A DNA stretch of 50,666 nucleotides from Bigelowiella natans CCMP2755 (GCA_000320545.1 ADNK01002760.1:1-50666), one strand, 5' to 3'. Counted from the first letter of the stretch, positions 1 through 11,899 are shown. Numbers and translations: made by a program. The notes: generated from the letters alone by a model not told the origin.

Positions 1-101
1 CACTTCTTTTATCATCGACTTTGTACCTCTCATCCCAAAGCAAAAAAGATCGCGCCTCTGTCATATCTCATTGAAACCAATCCTTCTAATTTTTTACTTA
101 C

Positions 102-223
102 CTATCAAATTTTTGGCGCAGTTCTGTCAAAGAAACGCAATAGTTTCTGTTCTTCATGTCCTCCTCATCATCTTGCAGCGATTTAAAAACAACCTTTGTC
201 AAACTAGCGTCCTTTGAGGCTAC
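102..223 (-). CDS. Candidate isolated exon, unknown protein
   Basis: The stretch is bounded on the minus strand by an acceptor-like ACAG and by a consensus GTAAGT donor, and is open in phase 0 for 40 codons plus 2 bases. The peptide is charged (DDEEDMKNR). No family is recognised. It may be an exon of a minus-strand gene that continues off the left edge of the window or starts near 4.7 kb. The evidence is only splice signals plus an open frame, so it could be chance. Confidence 0.3.
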
Positions 224-310
224 CTGTATTGACAATACAGAGTTAATATAATTCTCGGAGCTTTGTGAGAGGGACATTCGAATTGAGACACACGTGTTTG
301 ATCTCGTCAT

Positions 311-332
311 CCCCCCCCCCCCCCCCCCCCCC
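311..332. repeat. C22 homopolymer tract
   Basis: An uninterrupted run of 22 C on the plus strand. It is one of several C tracts of at least 15 bases in the window. Confidence 0.95.
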
Positions 333-474
333 TTCCCTTAAGGTTCGTATCTAACAAAGCACGTCGATGGGGAGAGGCGATGTCTTGCGTCTGGACCGCA
401 GCCACAATAGTAGGCGTGTGGTTGAAGGTGCCAATCTAACTATTCAATTCTACAAACTCTGCTACTATTATTAC

Positions 475-509
<35 letters not shown>

Positions 510-3130
510 ATATCATTACTGAGACTGCCCTTCTTTCTTGCGGTGTACCTTGCCGTCGTTGTCGCTGCCCCAATTTCTTGTTCTTTTCCTTCTTCTTCTT
601 CAGTGTGATCCTTTGGTGTACGCACTCGGGGGATCACAGACACTCACGGGCTACGTCCACAGCTTCAGTGATGATAAGTAAGTAAAAAGCTCACTTTCGT
701 CGCATATGTGTGTGTGGGGGGGGGAGAGACATTGCCTTAACAGCTTAATCTTAATAATGAAGAAATGTTCATTTTCTGCTACTACTGCTACTTCTGCTAC
801 TACTGCTAAATTAGATGATTCTCGTGTTGGGTGTATGAAACCCTGGGTTATTTCGGCCTTGTGAGGCAACCAGAAATTGAGGTAGACGTAGTAATAGTAG
901 CAGCAGCAGCGGTAGCCGGTGGCCATCGCCAAACAAACATCTACGACTACATGTTCCCTCCAATGTCGCAGAATTATTGTTCTTTCCGTGAAACGGTCAT
1001 GATGATAATTAATGATCGATGATATTCGGTGAGAAGAAGGGAGATTTTATTCCATTCAGCAACATACATAAGATGATAGTAAGGCTAGTACATCGCGCTG
1101 CATCTGTGTATAAGATTCCCTTTACTACTCACTTCCTCCTCACTCTCTTCCTCGTCATATCAGGTTGTGTGCTGCTCTGTCCTAGAATCGTCCAGCACTC
1201 CTATACCTAAGTCATCTATTGGTGACGAGAGGAAGGGCAGTTACCACGAGGCCCACGATGGCGAACATAAATCATCTTTTTCATGGTATTATTGCAACAA
1301 TCATCGGTAGTTCAGATGGTTTTTTGGGTATGGATGCGGTGCCATGTAAAATCATCTTGATGCAGTTTGGTGAAACAATAAGTTGTAGCTGATAGTACTG
1401 CTTATGGACACCATGAAGAGAGATTGAGAGAGAGAGAGAGAGAGAGAAAGGGGCGGGGGGGGTTTAATAAATTCCTCATATTTTACTTTGAAATTTCCCA
1501 AAATTAAAGACGAATTTCTATGCAAACATACAGTAATTTATCTTTCTTTCAATAGGCAAAGGGAAAACAGATTTATCAAAATATCGTTGGGAGGTGCGTG
1601 ACACCCGGACACTGAAACCAAACAGAGCTGCAGTTAAACAGCAGCTCCGCAGACGTTGTGCGAACATCACGATGCACTCGCGTTGTCGATTCTCATGTGA
1701 AACCAAGCGTGTAAACCATCCCAAGCGCGTTTGGCGGAGAGAGTCTCGATGGCGAGTCGGTTCGCATAGTTGTTGTTCACTTAGATGCAGGCATCATAGG
1801 AGCATTGCTATGATGTAGAAATATGCATCAATGTGAAATCAAGCACACATAAGCAATGCGATGTACATGCCCGTAAGATCTTTGCATGCAATCAATCGTG
1901 CAATGGTGAAGTGCCTGCAAGCTCTACACCTCATTGCACGGCACATGTAAATCTGCAGCGCTGACGCACATGGTGTCACGCACATGCACGGCAATCATTG
2001 TGAACATGATCGTCGACGACGCGCATGCACGCGCGGTGCACGTCTAGACGTGAAAGGATGATAATTCGAATGTATTTTGGCGGACGCTGCATGCGTGCCT
2101 GCGTGTGGCGCGATTCAGTGGCAGTTGTTGCCATGTTGGTGTCATTCGTGATCATGGGCTTGCGGCACAAGCTGACAATGACCACGATCGAATCTTGCGC
2201 CGATGCATGGCTTTCATCATTCTGAGTCAGAAATGATGAAATTGCTGTCATCGATCAGGCCAAGGCATGCGATGCATGGTCGCAACAATGACGACCGCAT
2301 AGCATCCATCGCTACGGTGTGCATTTCATTACGCATCCTACGCACACGTGTGTGTGCAGCATGCACAGGATTCGATCGTCGCACATGTTGCATGGTGTGA
2401 CGTCACCACTATCTACACGCGAAATTGTGTGCTCCTACACAAGGCGCGTCGTCCGTGCACAGCAATACGACGCAATGCGCAATTTTTATTTCTCTATAGC
2501 TATCGTTGTCGAATTTGACCACGTTCACAGGCTCAGTGATAAATGATCTCAAGACAAATAACAATGCTAGCAGCCCATGCACACAAACTTGCGTACGTAT
2601 GTGTAAGTTAATTTGATTGACGTTTTAAAGTAATTGCTCAAGGGAAATTGGTGACAGCTCTCCCTCAAGCATGTAGCAGTATAAATGCACCACACCAAAA
2701 GATGTTATTATTCACTGGGTGTTCTAGGGCGAAGACTAATAATAATGCTCTTCAACTCAAGATTGCTACAGGAACGTGATGGACAAAAACCTTAGATGCC
2801 AGCAGGGAAATATCCTGCGACATGGACGCATTGTCCACAAACTCCATAATATAGACGACATCGAGTCTTTTTATATTTTCAATAATGTACACAGGATTCC
2901 TCTTCCGCCTTCAAATAATCGTGCAGTTGAGTTTGCAGATTTGGCATTCCCCGGACATGTCAGATGAATGCGTGCCTGCCCGTACCATGCGAATAGTCTA
3001 GTCCAACGATCATCAACAGAAAAAAAATTAGCGGAACTGTGTGCTAATTTACCACTTATAAGGCTCCTCACCCCCCCCCTCCCCCCATTCTCTCTACATA
3101 CAAACACCGTTTAACGTTATAAAAGCCTAC

Positions 3131-4721
3131 CGAGATATCCTCCCTTTCTACTTCGGTGTGGTGTGTAACATCAGTGGCATCTGCAGTTCCTATTTCTCCA
3201 GGATCGCATTCTAACTTTTCATCCTTATCCGTGCATTTGGATGATGCTATTCCTTGCATATGGCGGGAGTCGCTGTCGTGGGCAGCCATAACTTGATCAT
3301 TGCCGGTAACAGGTTTTGTAGGCTCAACAGTCTGGGGCTCCGTGCTATCCTTCCCTTCAGACATTTGCTACAATCGAAAACAAATGGGCAAGACAAAAAC
3401 ACAAGTTTAATATGAGAACTGAAAAGCTATATATATATTTGTTTCTTCAGCCAAAACTAAACGCTGTAAATATGTGGGAGATGTGTGCTAATGACAATCT
3501 ACATCTCAAAACTCCTCGTTTTTGACATCCTAGTTCCCACTCATATTTCCTTATGAACCGCAAGAGTTCTTTTGAAAATCCAGATTTGAAATGAAACCCA
3601 ATTCAACTACCGTAGGCTGGTGCTGCGTGGGTTTCGGGACGACGCCCACAAGCTCGTTTTTATTGGAATATGAAGGATTGTTCTCTACCTCCGATGAAGT
3701 AGATATTATCGAATTATCACGCGGTGTGTTGAGATTCTCATACGATGTCTGAAGATCGAACAAGGTTTCACGTTAGCTTGTTTTCGCGCAGCGCATTGAA
3801 GGGTTATGAAGTATATACTTTCTCATCGTAATAGAAAAAGGAGTCACTTGAAACGCAGGAGAGGGAGGAAGAATGGCGACACTCATCACGACATCTTCCG
3901 TTCTAGGAAATTCACACTTCGGCATATTGCACTAACGGTATAGTTGGTAAACAGCTACTAACCTTGTGCTTCTGCATTAGGAGCTGCATCTTCGACATGC
4001 GCCTATGAAGCTTTTTATGCAATCGCGAAGATGCTGGGGGTACAGCCGATGACGAAGATGATGACATGTTCCGTTGTTTCAACTGAGCAAGGATAGAGGA
4101 AATTATAGAACAAATCTGACGAGTGAACAAGCTATTTGATACAGCACTTATGCTTTGTTCAACCTTGTGAAATTTCTTGGTTAAACGCCTGAAGCTTCGC
4201 CTCCCCCTTAGAAAGAGTCGAACGAGTGGAAGGGAGCAACAGTTTCAGGAGTGATTGCGTGCTCCTTGTACATTAACGGAAAAGCATTTAGACTCATTTT
4301 AAGTCCTCTTTCTCCGAAGACTTATCGAAAATGGCCTGAATTATCTTGTGATTTAAGGTTAAAATATTGTCTTAGGGTTTTTTTTTCCAGTGCGAATGTC
4401 CTCACTTGGCAGAGAGCAATATCTCAAGCAATGTCCGCCAGGTTGTGGCGTTTGGGAGAGAAGACGTATGTTCGGACGGTTGACGTTTAGTAGTTTCCGG
4501 GGCGTTTTCTGGTGTACTTTCGTAGATCTATTCGTTTAATTCATAAACATGCTCGTGGTTAGCGCGTTGGCGGATTCTCTTGGGATGAATTCAGGTAGAA
4601 ACACTTCCGTTTTCTCTTGGTTGGAATTGTTTTCATTGTTGTTGTTCTCATGAGTGCCGGGACTAGTAGGAGCTGGGCTATACTCCCGACATCTCCCACA
4701 GTGTTCGAATCTGATCCAGAC
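3131..4721 (-). CDS. Unidentified multi-exon protein, Ser/Thr/Glu-rich, partial model
   Basis: Four minus-strand exons fit in phase 0: 4721-4605 (includes FEHCGRCREYSP and an Asn-rich run), 4082-3963 (poly-Ser, then basic LHKKLHRRMSKMQ), 3748-3611 and 3367-3131 (acidic, ends REDIS before GTAGGC). The last three have convincing AG acceptors and GTTAGT, GTAGTT and GTAGGC donors. The first joins them only if the weaker GTGTTT donor is used; otherwise its frame runs to a stop at 4536 and it would be the last exon of another gene. The composition is low-complexity and suggests a disordered protein. A Cys/His cluster (HCGRC) in the first exon, and a CCLC cluster readable at about 5.2 kb upstream, might be a split zinc finger, but I cannot join them safely. 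Both the start and the end of the gene are missing. No function is assigned. Confidence 0.4.
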
Positions 4722-6527
4722 CTACGAACACGAGAGTGATGAATCTCGACGATCAAAACTCATCCGATTCTAGGATTTCCCTTCGAATGACTGAGATTTC
4801 TCCTCGAAATAGAAGGATAATGGAAAACATCCAAAACAATCGGTTGACAGAGTGTGTCTGACGGCATGACGTATTTTTCAGGCGGAGGGACATGGATCAC
4901 ATCGAGAATGGGTGTGAATCACATTCTGCGACATAAATATATGGTTGTCTCTGTAAGATATTTATGGTTTGCGCTCTTACTCGTTTACTTTTTACACAAC
5001 TGCTGAGGTAGCTCACGGGTATGGCTCTCGCTTTGCACATGCGGGGAGGGGAGGCAGTAGTGTGGCATTTTTTCCCTATCCTAATCATCATTCCCCTCCA
5101 TGTCCCTGGATCTATCACGCTGTATCAAATGCGGGGTAAAAATAGCATTATCTTTTCACTTAGCAGGTCGTCTAAATCGACGGATGCGGCATCGATATGC
5201 CGTTGGAGACGATACATGGGGTAGCACCACTGGAAAATCGTCTTCCAAAGGCGCACAGGCAACATCCCGACGGGCCGTTGGGGTATGGCCTCGCATTCCC
5301 AAGTTGTGCTCTTAGCTGAGACTAATATCACCTACTTTTGTTCGATTTGCCTCTTCCTGTCCTCTTCTATGCCAGATTGTGCTATCTGTACTCGCAGTCC
5401 TCTTCCTACTCAAAATTATAGCCAGCTCCATCTTAAATCCTCTGCGAAGCTTTTTAGAGACAGTGGAGGTGATTTGTTTTGGAAAGGATTTGTTATGTAC
5501 ACGTGTGTAGATCAAGCCCTCTCTTACGTTAGTATTGTAAGAGTTTGTGTGTGCGCTTTCCCTTCTTCTCCACTTCTGTCCACCAACTATCGGGACCCCC
5601 CCCACCACCCTCTACCCTCCTTTCTTTAATTATCTGCAAACTTGCTTTTACGAGATCACATTTTGAGCAGTTTTGTTCACTTGCTTCGGTCGGTTGCACT
5701 TACGAAATCTTTTTCACATGTCTCTGCCTGCTTTACGTTCTCTACACTGCAGATCATGCTAACAACATGTGTGTTTCTGTGCGTGTTTTCCTTCTTTGTG
5801 CTTTTATTTTTTTCGTGGACGGATGCTTGCCACTGTCCATCGTCGGTTATGATCTCAGATACGAGCCGATAGTCCGAAGCATATGCTGTAATAAAAAAGA
5901 ATTCTCACCAATAACATGTCTAATTGCCCTGCTCATCATGCACCAGTCGCACGAATTCTAGCATCGAACACTATTCTTCCAATTAGGTATTTTTATTTGG
6001 CCTCACAGCTTATGTTCATCCCCACTCCTCTGCCGTTTATAATAACGTTTTACGTTCTGGCCGCTGGGTAAAGAGCGTAGTAGTACACACTACCAAACAA
6101 AAGACTACAATGACAATCCTGATATGAACGCCACCAAAGACGACTGGGCATAAGTCCATTGGATAAATTTCATTTATTTTTTTTTCCATTCATGATTGAA
6201 TCCATTCGTATGCCCGTACTTATATGTATATTCCTAACTTAGATACTTCTTCAAAGCACGAGGGTTTCTTCTGCTATTCCTATCCTTCATAACAGGTGGC
6301 AAACAGTTACGTGTAGCTGGACAGTCATCAGTATGCTGCTCATTTTGATCCAGAATGCCATTGCTTAATCACCAACTCTCCGTCGTCTCTCACTGCTATT
6401 CGAGAAAAGAAAATACGAGGGATAGATCATCTATTCCTAGTGTTGTCCCCCCCCCCCCCGTCACGAGGCGTATTTCGGATTTCACAGATTCATTTGAAGA
6501 CGTTTCATTTGTTCGTTCAATTTGCAG
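4722..6527. other. Spacer with possible minus-strand exons at 5.1-5.6 kb
   Basis: On the minus strand, about 5480 down to 5334 is open and basic (KKLRRGF, LSRKRTASTDST) and stops at a GTAGGT donor. It is followed by an acceptor at about 5316 and a second open stretch to about 5170, in which two frames are open (one with CCLCAFGRRFSSG). These could be upstream exons of the 3131-4721 gene. From 5.5 to 6.5 kb I see only pyrimidine-rich, T-rich sequence with no supported gene. Confidence 0.3.
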
Positions 6528-6838
6528 GCATTCCGTTGAGTTTCAAAGCTGGCCGGGTCCTTAAGCATTTGGGATTTAATGTTCGCCGACACTTCAAGTC
6601 ACGGTACGAACAACTGCACATATTGCGTAAGCAGTATCTCTTCAACAACACGTACCATCAATGGCTACTCGGTTTATTTCTCTACTATATTTGTATATCC
6701 CTTAATACCCCCCCCCCCCCCCCCTCTTTTCCACTCATCTTCGCCTCCCATTTTTTATTATCTCCTTCCTCCTCATTTTGTCGCTATCTGACCCGATTGC
6801 CAACATCCTGGCATACCTTATCATTTGGCAGTGTGCTG

Positions 6839-6888
<50 letters not shown>

Positions 6889-8064
6889 TATATATATAAT
6901 ATTCATGTAATATATAAAATACTATCAAGGGGTCTTCGCGGTGGCCTAGAGTACTTTGATTCGCTCCGAAACGTGTTAGCCGAAAAGCCCATTCGAATGT
7001 AAGTTGTACCATGCCATGATGATAGAAATATGTGGTTATTATAAGCCAATTGTTTATTTACTACACAAATAGAAAGAGGAAGAAGCATTGAATGTATGAT
7101 GATATCTTAGATCAAATAAGTAGCAAACTCGTATGCATTCGTTAAAAACAAAACTCATTTTTGCCCTTCCTTTCTTCTATCCATAAACAATACCAGGTGC
7201 TTCATGCTGATGTGGGCGCCATTGCCGACTCAACTCCTGCCGTTTCTCGTTGGGTTTCTCACGGGTAATATAATCACCAATTAGTTTAAGATTACATTCT
7301 AGATCTAAGATTCCTTGGATAGCCAGAGTGTTGATCGTGAGTAATTTAGTCGGTAATTCAAGTGGTATGAGAATACTTGGAGATTTTATGAAACTTCTTC
7401 TTTTCGGCCTTGAGCTGTCATCACCTTGTTGCCTCTACTGTTTGTTTGGTTGTTGCTGGTGGTGTATCTACTGGAAATCGTCGTCGTCTTTAGATATAGG
7501 AACGAAAGAGTTTATACTGGGGGCTGTTCCTTCCAAGTTGATACACTTCTCATGCCCGCTTATCATTGGCTTAGAAGCGTCGTCTCTCTCCTCAGTAATG
7601 CCCATGCGGGGGAATGGGATAGAGGAGAGGAGAAGGGGGAGGGAAGTGGTCGCCATCTTCTTATTTTTTCCATGCTCCTAGTATGGCACTTGACGTTGCC
7701 GTTGCTGTTTATAAAACAAACACTGTCTTTGGTATTCTGGTAGGCCCTCGCTGGAGAATCCACAAGCTGGTTGTCTCTTATCGTCGTGATCCTTCCAGTG
7801 GCACTGTAAGTCCGTTGTTATCGTAGTAGCGGAGTGCATGGTTTAGCGACGAGATCGATCCCTTCCCCTCTCTAGCCTTGCGAATTCGCCAAGCATCATC
7901 CTTATTGTCATCATTATCATCACCATCACCATTAGCATCGTCATCATCGTTATCACTACTACCAGGTCAATCATACTTCTGGCAGCAATGGCGTACTATG
8001 TCAAAGGCGCACTCGTGAAAATGAAGAACGGAGTCACAGTAATGTTATATGAAGATGTATTGTA
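6528..8064 (+). CDS. Unidentified probable membrane protein, partial and ambiguous model
   Basis: Five plus-strand exon candidates have good splice borders: 6528-6603, 6930-6998 (EYFDSLRNVLAEKPIR), 7197-7264, 7744-7805 and 7966 to the stop near 8064. Two phase chains compete. In one, the last two exons form a strong membrane helix (SWLSLIVVILPVALS then IILLAAMAYYV) followed by a short tail ending MLYEDVL. In the other, which keeps phase through all five candidates, the helix falls in 7197-7264 and the tail is polar. The first chain looks more protein-like in its last two exons, but then phase fails upstream, so an exon is probably missing between 7264 and 7744. The 5' end is unknown and no family is recognised. 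Confidence 0.3.
6843..6899. repeat. (TA)n microsatellite
   Basis: A nearly pure TA run with one GATA interruption. It lies in an intron of the putative 6528-8064 gene. Confidence 0.9.
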
Positions 8065-9804
8065 AGATATCGCTCACTGATGATGATGATAGCAGTACGT
8101 GCAATAATCTCCTTCCTTATATGGCATTATCTCGCTCCGGGAGAAAATACGAGAGAAGAGGAAGAAAACAAGGAGCAAGGAGAGGAATGATATATTGAAG
8201 AGAAATGTTCATGATGATGACAACAAATTCTGTATTAATTCGAAAATGGAAAGTTCTTTCAGATCGTAAGATTTCACGTGATCTTTTTCAGGACGACGTC
8301 CAATATGCTGAAAAGCTCATCGTGTAGTGAGGGAAAACTTATACAGGCCATTTGCGTTATTCCATCAACAATATGAACTTCAGTGGTTAGAGTAGATGGA
8401 ATTAAGAACGAACGCACTGCTGCACATGAGATCTTCTGAGCACAAAATATTCCGAGCTGTAACATAGAGTAATTTTGTCCATAAAATAGAATTTTCTGTT
8501 TTCCCCACATGTGACATCAATTGTTAATCATTGTCATGAATCTGATCATCATCAGCATCATTCTCCCGTGCACACGTTCTGCCATGCTAGCATGGTTGGT
8601 GAAGTGTGAGAAATGGCACACATCAACGCATGTGTTGTCGCGTGACCGCCATCAGCGATGCGATTAGCGATCCACTGTCAGTGGCATGGAACTTGCTGAA
8701 CAGCCAACGTGTGCTGGTGTGTGCGAATTCAATGTGGGAGCTTGCAGACGGCGTGTCAGCATGCTGGTGTGCCCACATGCTCGTTGAGGCATTTTCCTGT
8801 TCTCATTGCGCCACACGGTTGTTGCCACCGACAGGGTGAGCATTTCCAGATTTGGTGAGACTGCATGAAACGAAGAACACACCAAACGCACTCAGCACAA
8901 TCAAGCTGCCGCCTTGCTAGCTTGGCTAGTTGGCGAAAAGTGCCGGCCAGCTGCACGCATGTCTGCATCACGAAACAGAAACAATCGAGCTGAGGAATTG
9001 ATTGTTGAGCCAAGACATTCTGTCCCACGTTTCTGACTTTTCCAGCGAGCATGCGTCTGTGTCATGCGTGCGGAAACGCTTCCGCAATGTCCACACACGC
9101 ATGCCCAAGAAGTGTTTGCTTCACACGGCAACGAAAAAACGTCGTGGGTCACGTGGAGAACACACGAGAATCGCATTGCTGTGTGCACTCAACTTGTTCA
9201 GCACCCAAGTGACTCTTGCAGCTTGTTGCGAGAAAGAAGACAGAAATGAGAGTTTCCATTGGAACATTGAACGTCAAACATTGAAAATTGAACTGCGCAT
9301 TGTTGCAAAATGACCCACGTGCGCAATGAGCACTGCTGAAACGGACTCAGCTAGTCAGTGCCAACGAAAAATTTCTGAAGCAGGCATCGGGTGTGTCATT
9401 GAGGCATGATGAGGCAAAGCGACAAACCCAATTTGATGATCGTGTCCAAAAAAGGAGACGGAGACATTCAGTGAAAAAACAATTCCAAAAAACACATCAG
9501 TTTTCGGCCTTGTGGTTGGGAGCAAGCAAGATTCTGCGGGATGTGAAGGATGTCAGGAGAGAGCGGGGATCTGGAAAGTGGGTAGAGCAGGGATCTAGAA
9601 AGTGGGTAGATCTAGAAGAACATTGAACATTGATGAACATTGAACATGTCATGGATCGATGGTGGGTAGATTTGTCCAGTAGTTTTCTCCAGGGGGGGTA
9701 GTTTTGTCTCCAACTCGCCTGTCAGGAGATGGGCACAGCTCGAGATGGAGAAACACCGAAAAACGCCACGGATGATGTCCCTTGCGACAACGACCTCACT
9801 GCGA
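8065..9804. other. Gene-free stretch; CATG/TGCA-rich island
   Basis: From about 8540 to 9700 the sequence differs from its surroundings. It has no poly-C or trinucleotide repeats, many CATG, TGCA and GCAC words, and an exact 12-bp palindrome CATGCTAGCATG at 8583-8594. Several overlapping open frames exist on both strands but none has splice context or family resemblance. Near 9560-9650 are short imperfect tandem words (GGATCTGGAAAGTGGGTAG, repeated GAACATT). The island adjoins the small heat-shock gene. Confidence 0.55.
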
Positions 9805-9822
9805 TTCTGGAATTCTCTCGAA
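9805..9822 (+). promoter_or_regulatory. Heat-shock element upstream of HSP20
   Basis: TTC-tg-GAA-tt-CTC-tc-GAA: four alternating 3-base units at 5-bp spacing matching the heat-shock-factor array nTTCnnGAAnnTTCnnGAAn, with one mismatch (CTC for TTC). It lies 266 bp upstream of the favoured HSP20 ATG and 65 bp upstream of an earlier in-frame ATG at 9887. A role in heat induction is inferred from the match and the position. Confidence 0.7.
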
Positions 9823-10087
9823 CTGCTGTCCTCAATTTCCAAAACACAGGAGGTTTGATTGATGCGACACCCGGGATTCGAAGTCTTTGAATGAAAATCA
9901 ACAGGACATTCACTCCCAAAACAACCGAGATGTGTCTCAAGATGTGTCTGGAAATGCTCCAGAAGAAGGCCGGAAGGCATCCCGAAAGTCCCGAGCAGAA
10001 GACAGTGCACAGCTCCTCCATTCTTCCATCACCATCGTCAAAACTCAAAACCCCAAACGAACAACTAACAGCAACTTGACGAGAACG

Positions 10088-10813
10088 ATGTTCCACAACT
10101 ATCATTACCCTGCAGCAGCAGCTATGTCCCTTCTGCGGCCAGGATTTAGACGACCGTTCTACCACGCCTTTCCTGACCTTCGCGATTTCTACAGTGCCGC
10201 TGACTTCGAGGAAGCTTTCGAGTCGATGTCTCGTGACATGAGGAGACTGAGACTTCAGCACGAACAGTTCCTGGCCAGGTCTCCAATGACCGGATCCCCA
10301 AGAAAGAAACAGAAGATAGAAATCCCAATAACCAACGAATCGGCATCGACATCTGAGGCTAAAAGCGTGACTGATGCTAACAAGGAGGGGGAAGGAAAAA
10401 TGGCAGCTGACACAACGGCAAACAAATCAGTCTCCAGAAAAGAAGGATTTAAAGACATATTCTCCAATGAATTCTCAGGTGATTGGTTTGTCGGACTGCC
10501 CTCATCCTCCTCTCTGCTACAAAGAAATGAGGAAGCCGACCGATACGTCTACACACTGGACAAAGCTATTGGAGACATCAAGTGCTCGGTGAGGGATAAC
10601 ACCCTTCACATCGAAGGGACAAAGGAGGAAAATTACGATAACGGTTACTACAAAGAGAGTTTCACTCGCTCTTTCTCCCTCCCTGCGAACATACAGACTG
10701 ACAAGGCGAAGGCAGAACTTGTTGACGGCAGACTGAGCATAAATATCCCAAAGTCCAGTCCTTCCAAGATGGAGAAGGAAGATGCTACCAGCAAGCAAGA
10801 TGCTCAAAACTAG
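10088..10813 (+). CDS. Small heat-shock protein (HSP20/alpha-crystallin family)
   Basis: This is a 241-residue, intronless ATP-independent chaperone that should bind unfolding proteins under stress. The alpha-crystallin domain is at about residues 145-222: it starts RNEEADRYVYTLD, contains ESFTRSFSLPANI, and ends with the hallmark AELVDGRLSINIPK (family form A-x-x-x-n-G-v-L). The N-terminal arm (1-140) is unusually long, with an aromatic start (MFHNYHYP), a basic RKKQK at 72-76 and a low-complexity Ser/Thr/Lys linker. No separate C-terminal I-x-I motif is obvious. The frame is open back to an ATG at 9887, which would add 67 polar residues. I prefer 10088 because its N-terminus resembles other sHSPs. 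No targeting peptide is obvious, so cytosol or nucleus is likely. The heat-shock element at 9805-9822 fits stress induction. It is the only clear intronless host gene in the window. Confidence 0.92.
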   Translation: MFHNYHYPAAAAMSLLRPGFRRPFYHAFPDLRDFYSAADFEEAFESMSRDMRRLRLQHEQFLARSPMTGSPRKKQKIEIPITNESASTSEAKSVTDANKEGEGKMAADTTANKSVSRKEGFKDIFSNEFSGDWFVGLPSSSSLLQRNEEADRYVYTLDKAIGDIKCSVRDNTLHIEGTKEENYDNGYYKESFTRSFSLPANIQTDKAKAELVDGRLSINIPKSSPSKMEKEDATSKQDAQN

Positions 10814-11143
10814 AGCCATGATGTAGCATGATAGGACAATTATAGACATGTAATATCATGACATGTATGCAACATGTATAGAAATGTGTATACATCATCT
10901 ATGCAAAATTCATGTCTAGTACTCATGTACTTTGAAGATAACAAATAGTATGGGCCATTTGCCCAATTAGACATTTTCACATTACGTAAATGATTCACAT
11001 TAAGCCACATGCTATGTCATGCATTGTGAGCTACGCATTGCCGAATTCTAAAGAGCGATGATGATGAAATTTGCATTTTTATCTTGTGCGTACGTAGTGC
11101 GCTTGCTGTGCTAGCACAGCGCACTGTGCATGATGGCGTAAGT

Positions 11144-11187
<44 letters not shown>

Positions 11188-11899
11188 GCGCTAGAGCGTG
11201 CGGAAATCATGCCACAAGTTTAACGAATGCATGCTGTGAACAGACATTTCCTAGATTTGCATGTTGATGCCAAGCTAGAGACTAGTAGATTGCAGTGTGT
11301 GTGTGTGTGCATCTCTAGAGCTTGTTCTGTATTTGATTGGTGTAGCTTGCACAATTCAAATGAAGCAATGGTGTTGATCGAATTTCGGCGTCGATGATAA
11401 AAAAGAGGAAACGCAGCACTTCATTGATTGGGTTGTCTAGTTGTGCGGCAGCCGAACACAATCTGTGAGCAAACAGCTGTCACATGCCAATCTTCTAGCT
11501 CACGGTGGCAACGGGAAATTAAATTTCCTCAATGATGGGTAAATATCCTTTCTGCCTCCTTGAGTCACTCACATTACTTGTAAATCCTGAATTTGTCATT
11601 AGAAACCGGTTGATTGACAATGAAGATAGCAAAGTTGACAAGGAGGGTGATACTGAATGGCAATTCACTACTATTCCATTGTCGCAGACTCTCACGGGAA
11701 AGAAGAAGAAGAAGAATAAGAAGAAGAAGAAGAGGAAGAAGGAAAATGGAATCAACAACATGGCGTGTTGTCGCATTGATCAGACATCAAAGGCGTCTTC
11801 AGCATTGTAACCGATTATTTTTTAGTCATAGTTATCTTTCTTCTTAGAACTGAATTTCCCCAGAATCCCCCCCACCCAATCCGCAAACATCCAACGCTA
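10814..11899. other. Gene-free stretch downstream of HSP20
   Basis: From 10820 to about 11500 the CATG/TGCA-rich composition of the upstream island resumes, with a (CA)n run at about 11143-11186. Near 11700-11740 is an (AAG)n run that is read as poly-Lys in open frames. I see no supported gene. Confidence 0.5.
11143..11186. repeat. (CA)n microsatellite
   Basis: About 22 CA units inside the CATG-rich island downstream of the HSP20 gene. Confidence 0.9.

Larger units (their letters stand above)
1..3130. other. Largely non-coding 3.1 kb; one candidate minus-strand exon
   Basis: I see no complete gene here. On the minus strand, 223 down to 102 is a possible exon: an acceptor CAG precedes it, it has an open frame of 40 codons plus 2 bases (includes KVVFKSLQDDEEDMKNRNYC), and a strong GTAAGT donor follows. 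It could be a distal exon of the 3131-4721 gene, whose last recognised exon ends in the same phase (0), but that would need a 2.9 kb intron. The rest holds a 22-base C tract (311-332), an (ATT)n run (about 463-507), a (GA)n run (about 1424-1446), and from about 1590 to 2620 a stretch rich in CATG, TGCA and CACGTG-like words with no convincing frame. Confidence 0.4.

Noticed and set aside
1976-2251. Overlapping ORFs on both strands in the first island
   Set aside because: The island composition is poor in stop codons in several frames at once; no codon bias or splice signals distinguish any of them.
9887-10087. N-terminal 67-residue extension of HSP20
   Set aside because: The frame is open, but the peptide is polar and unlike sHSP N-termini, and the ATG at 10088 gives a typical start. 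Kept as an alternative in the gene entry only.
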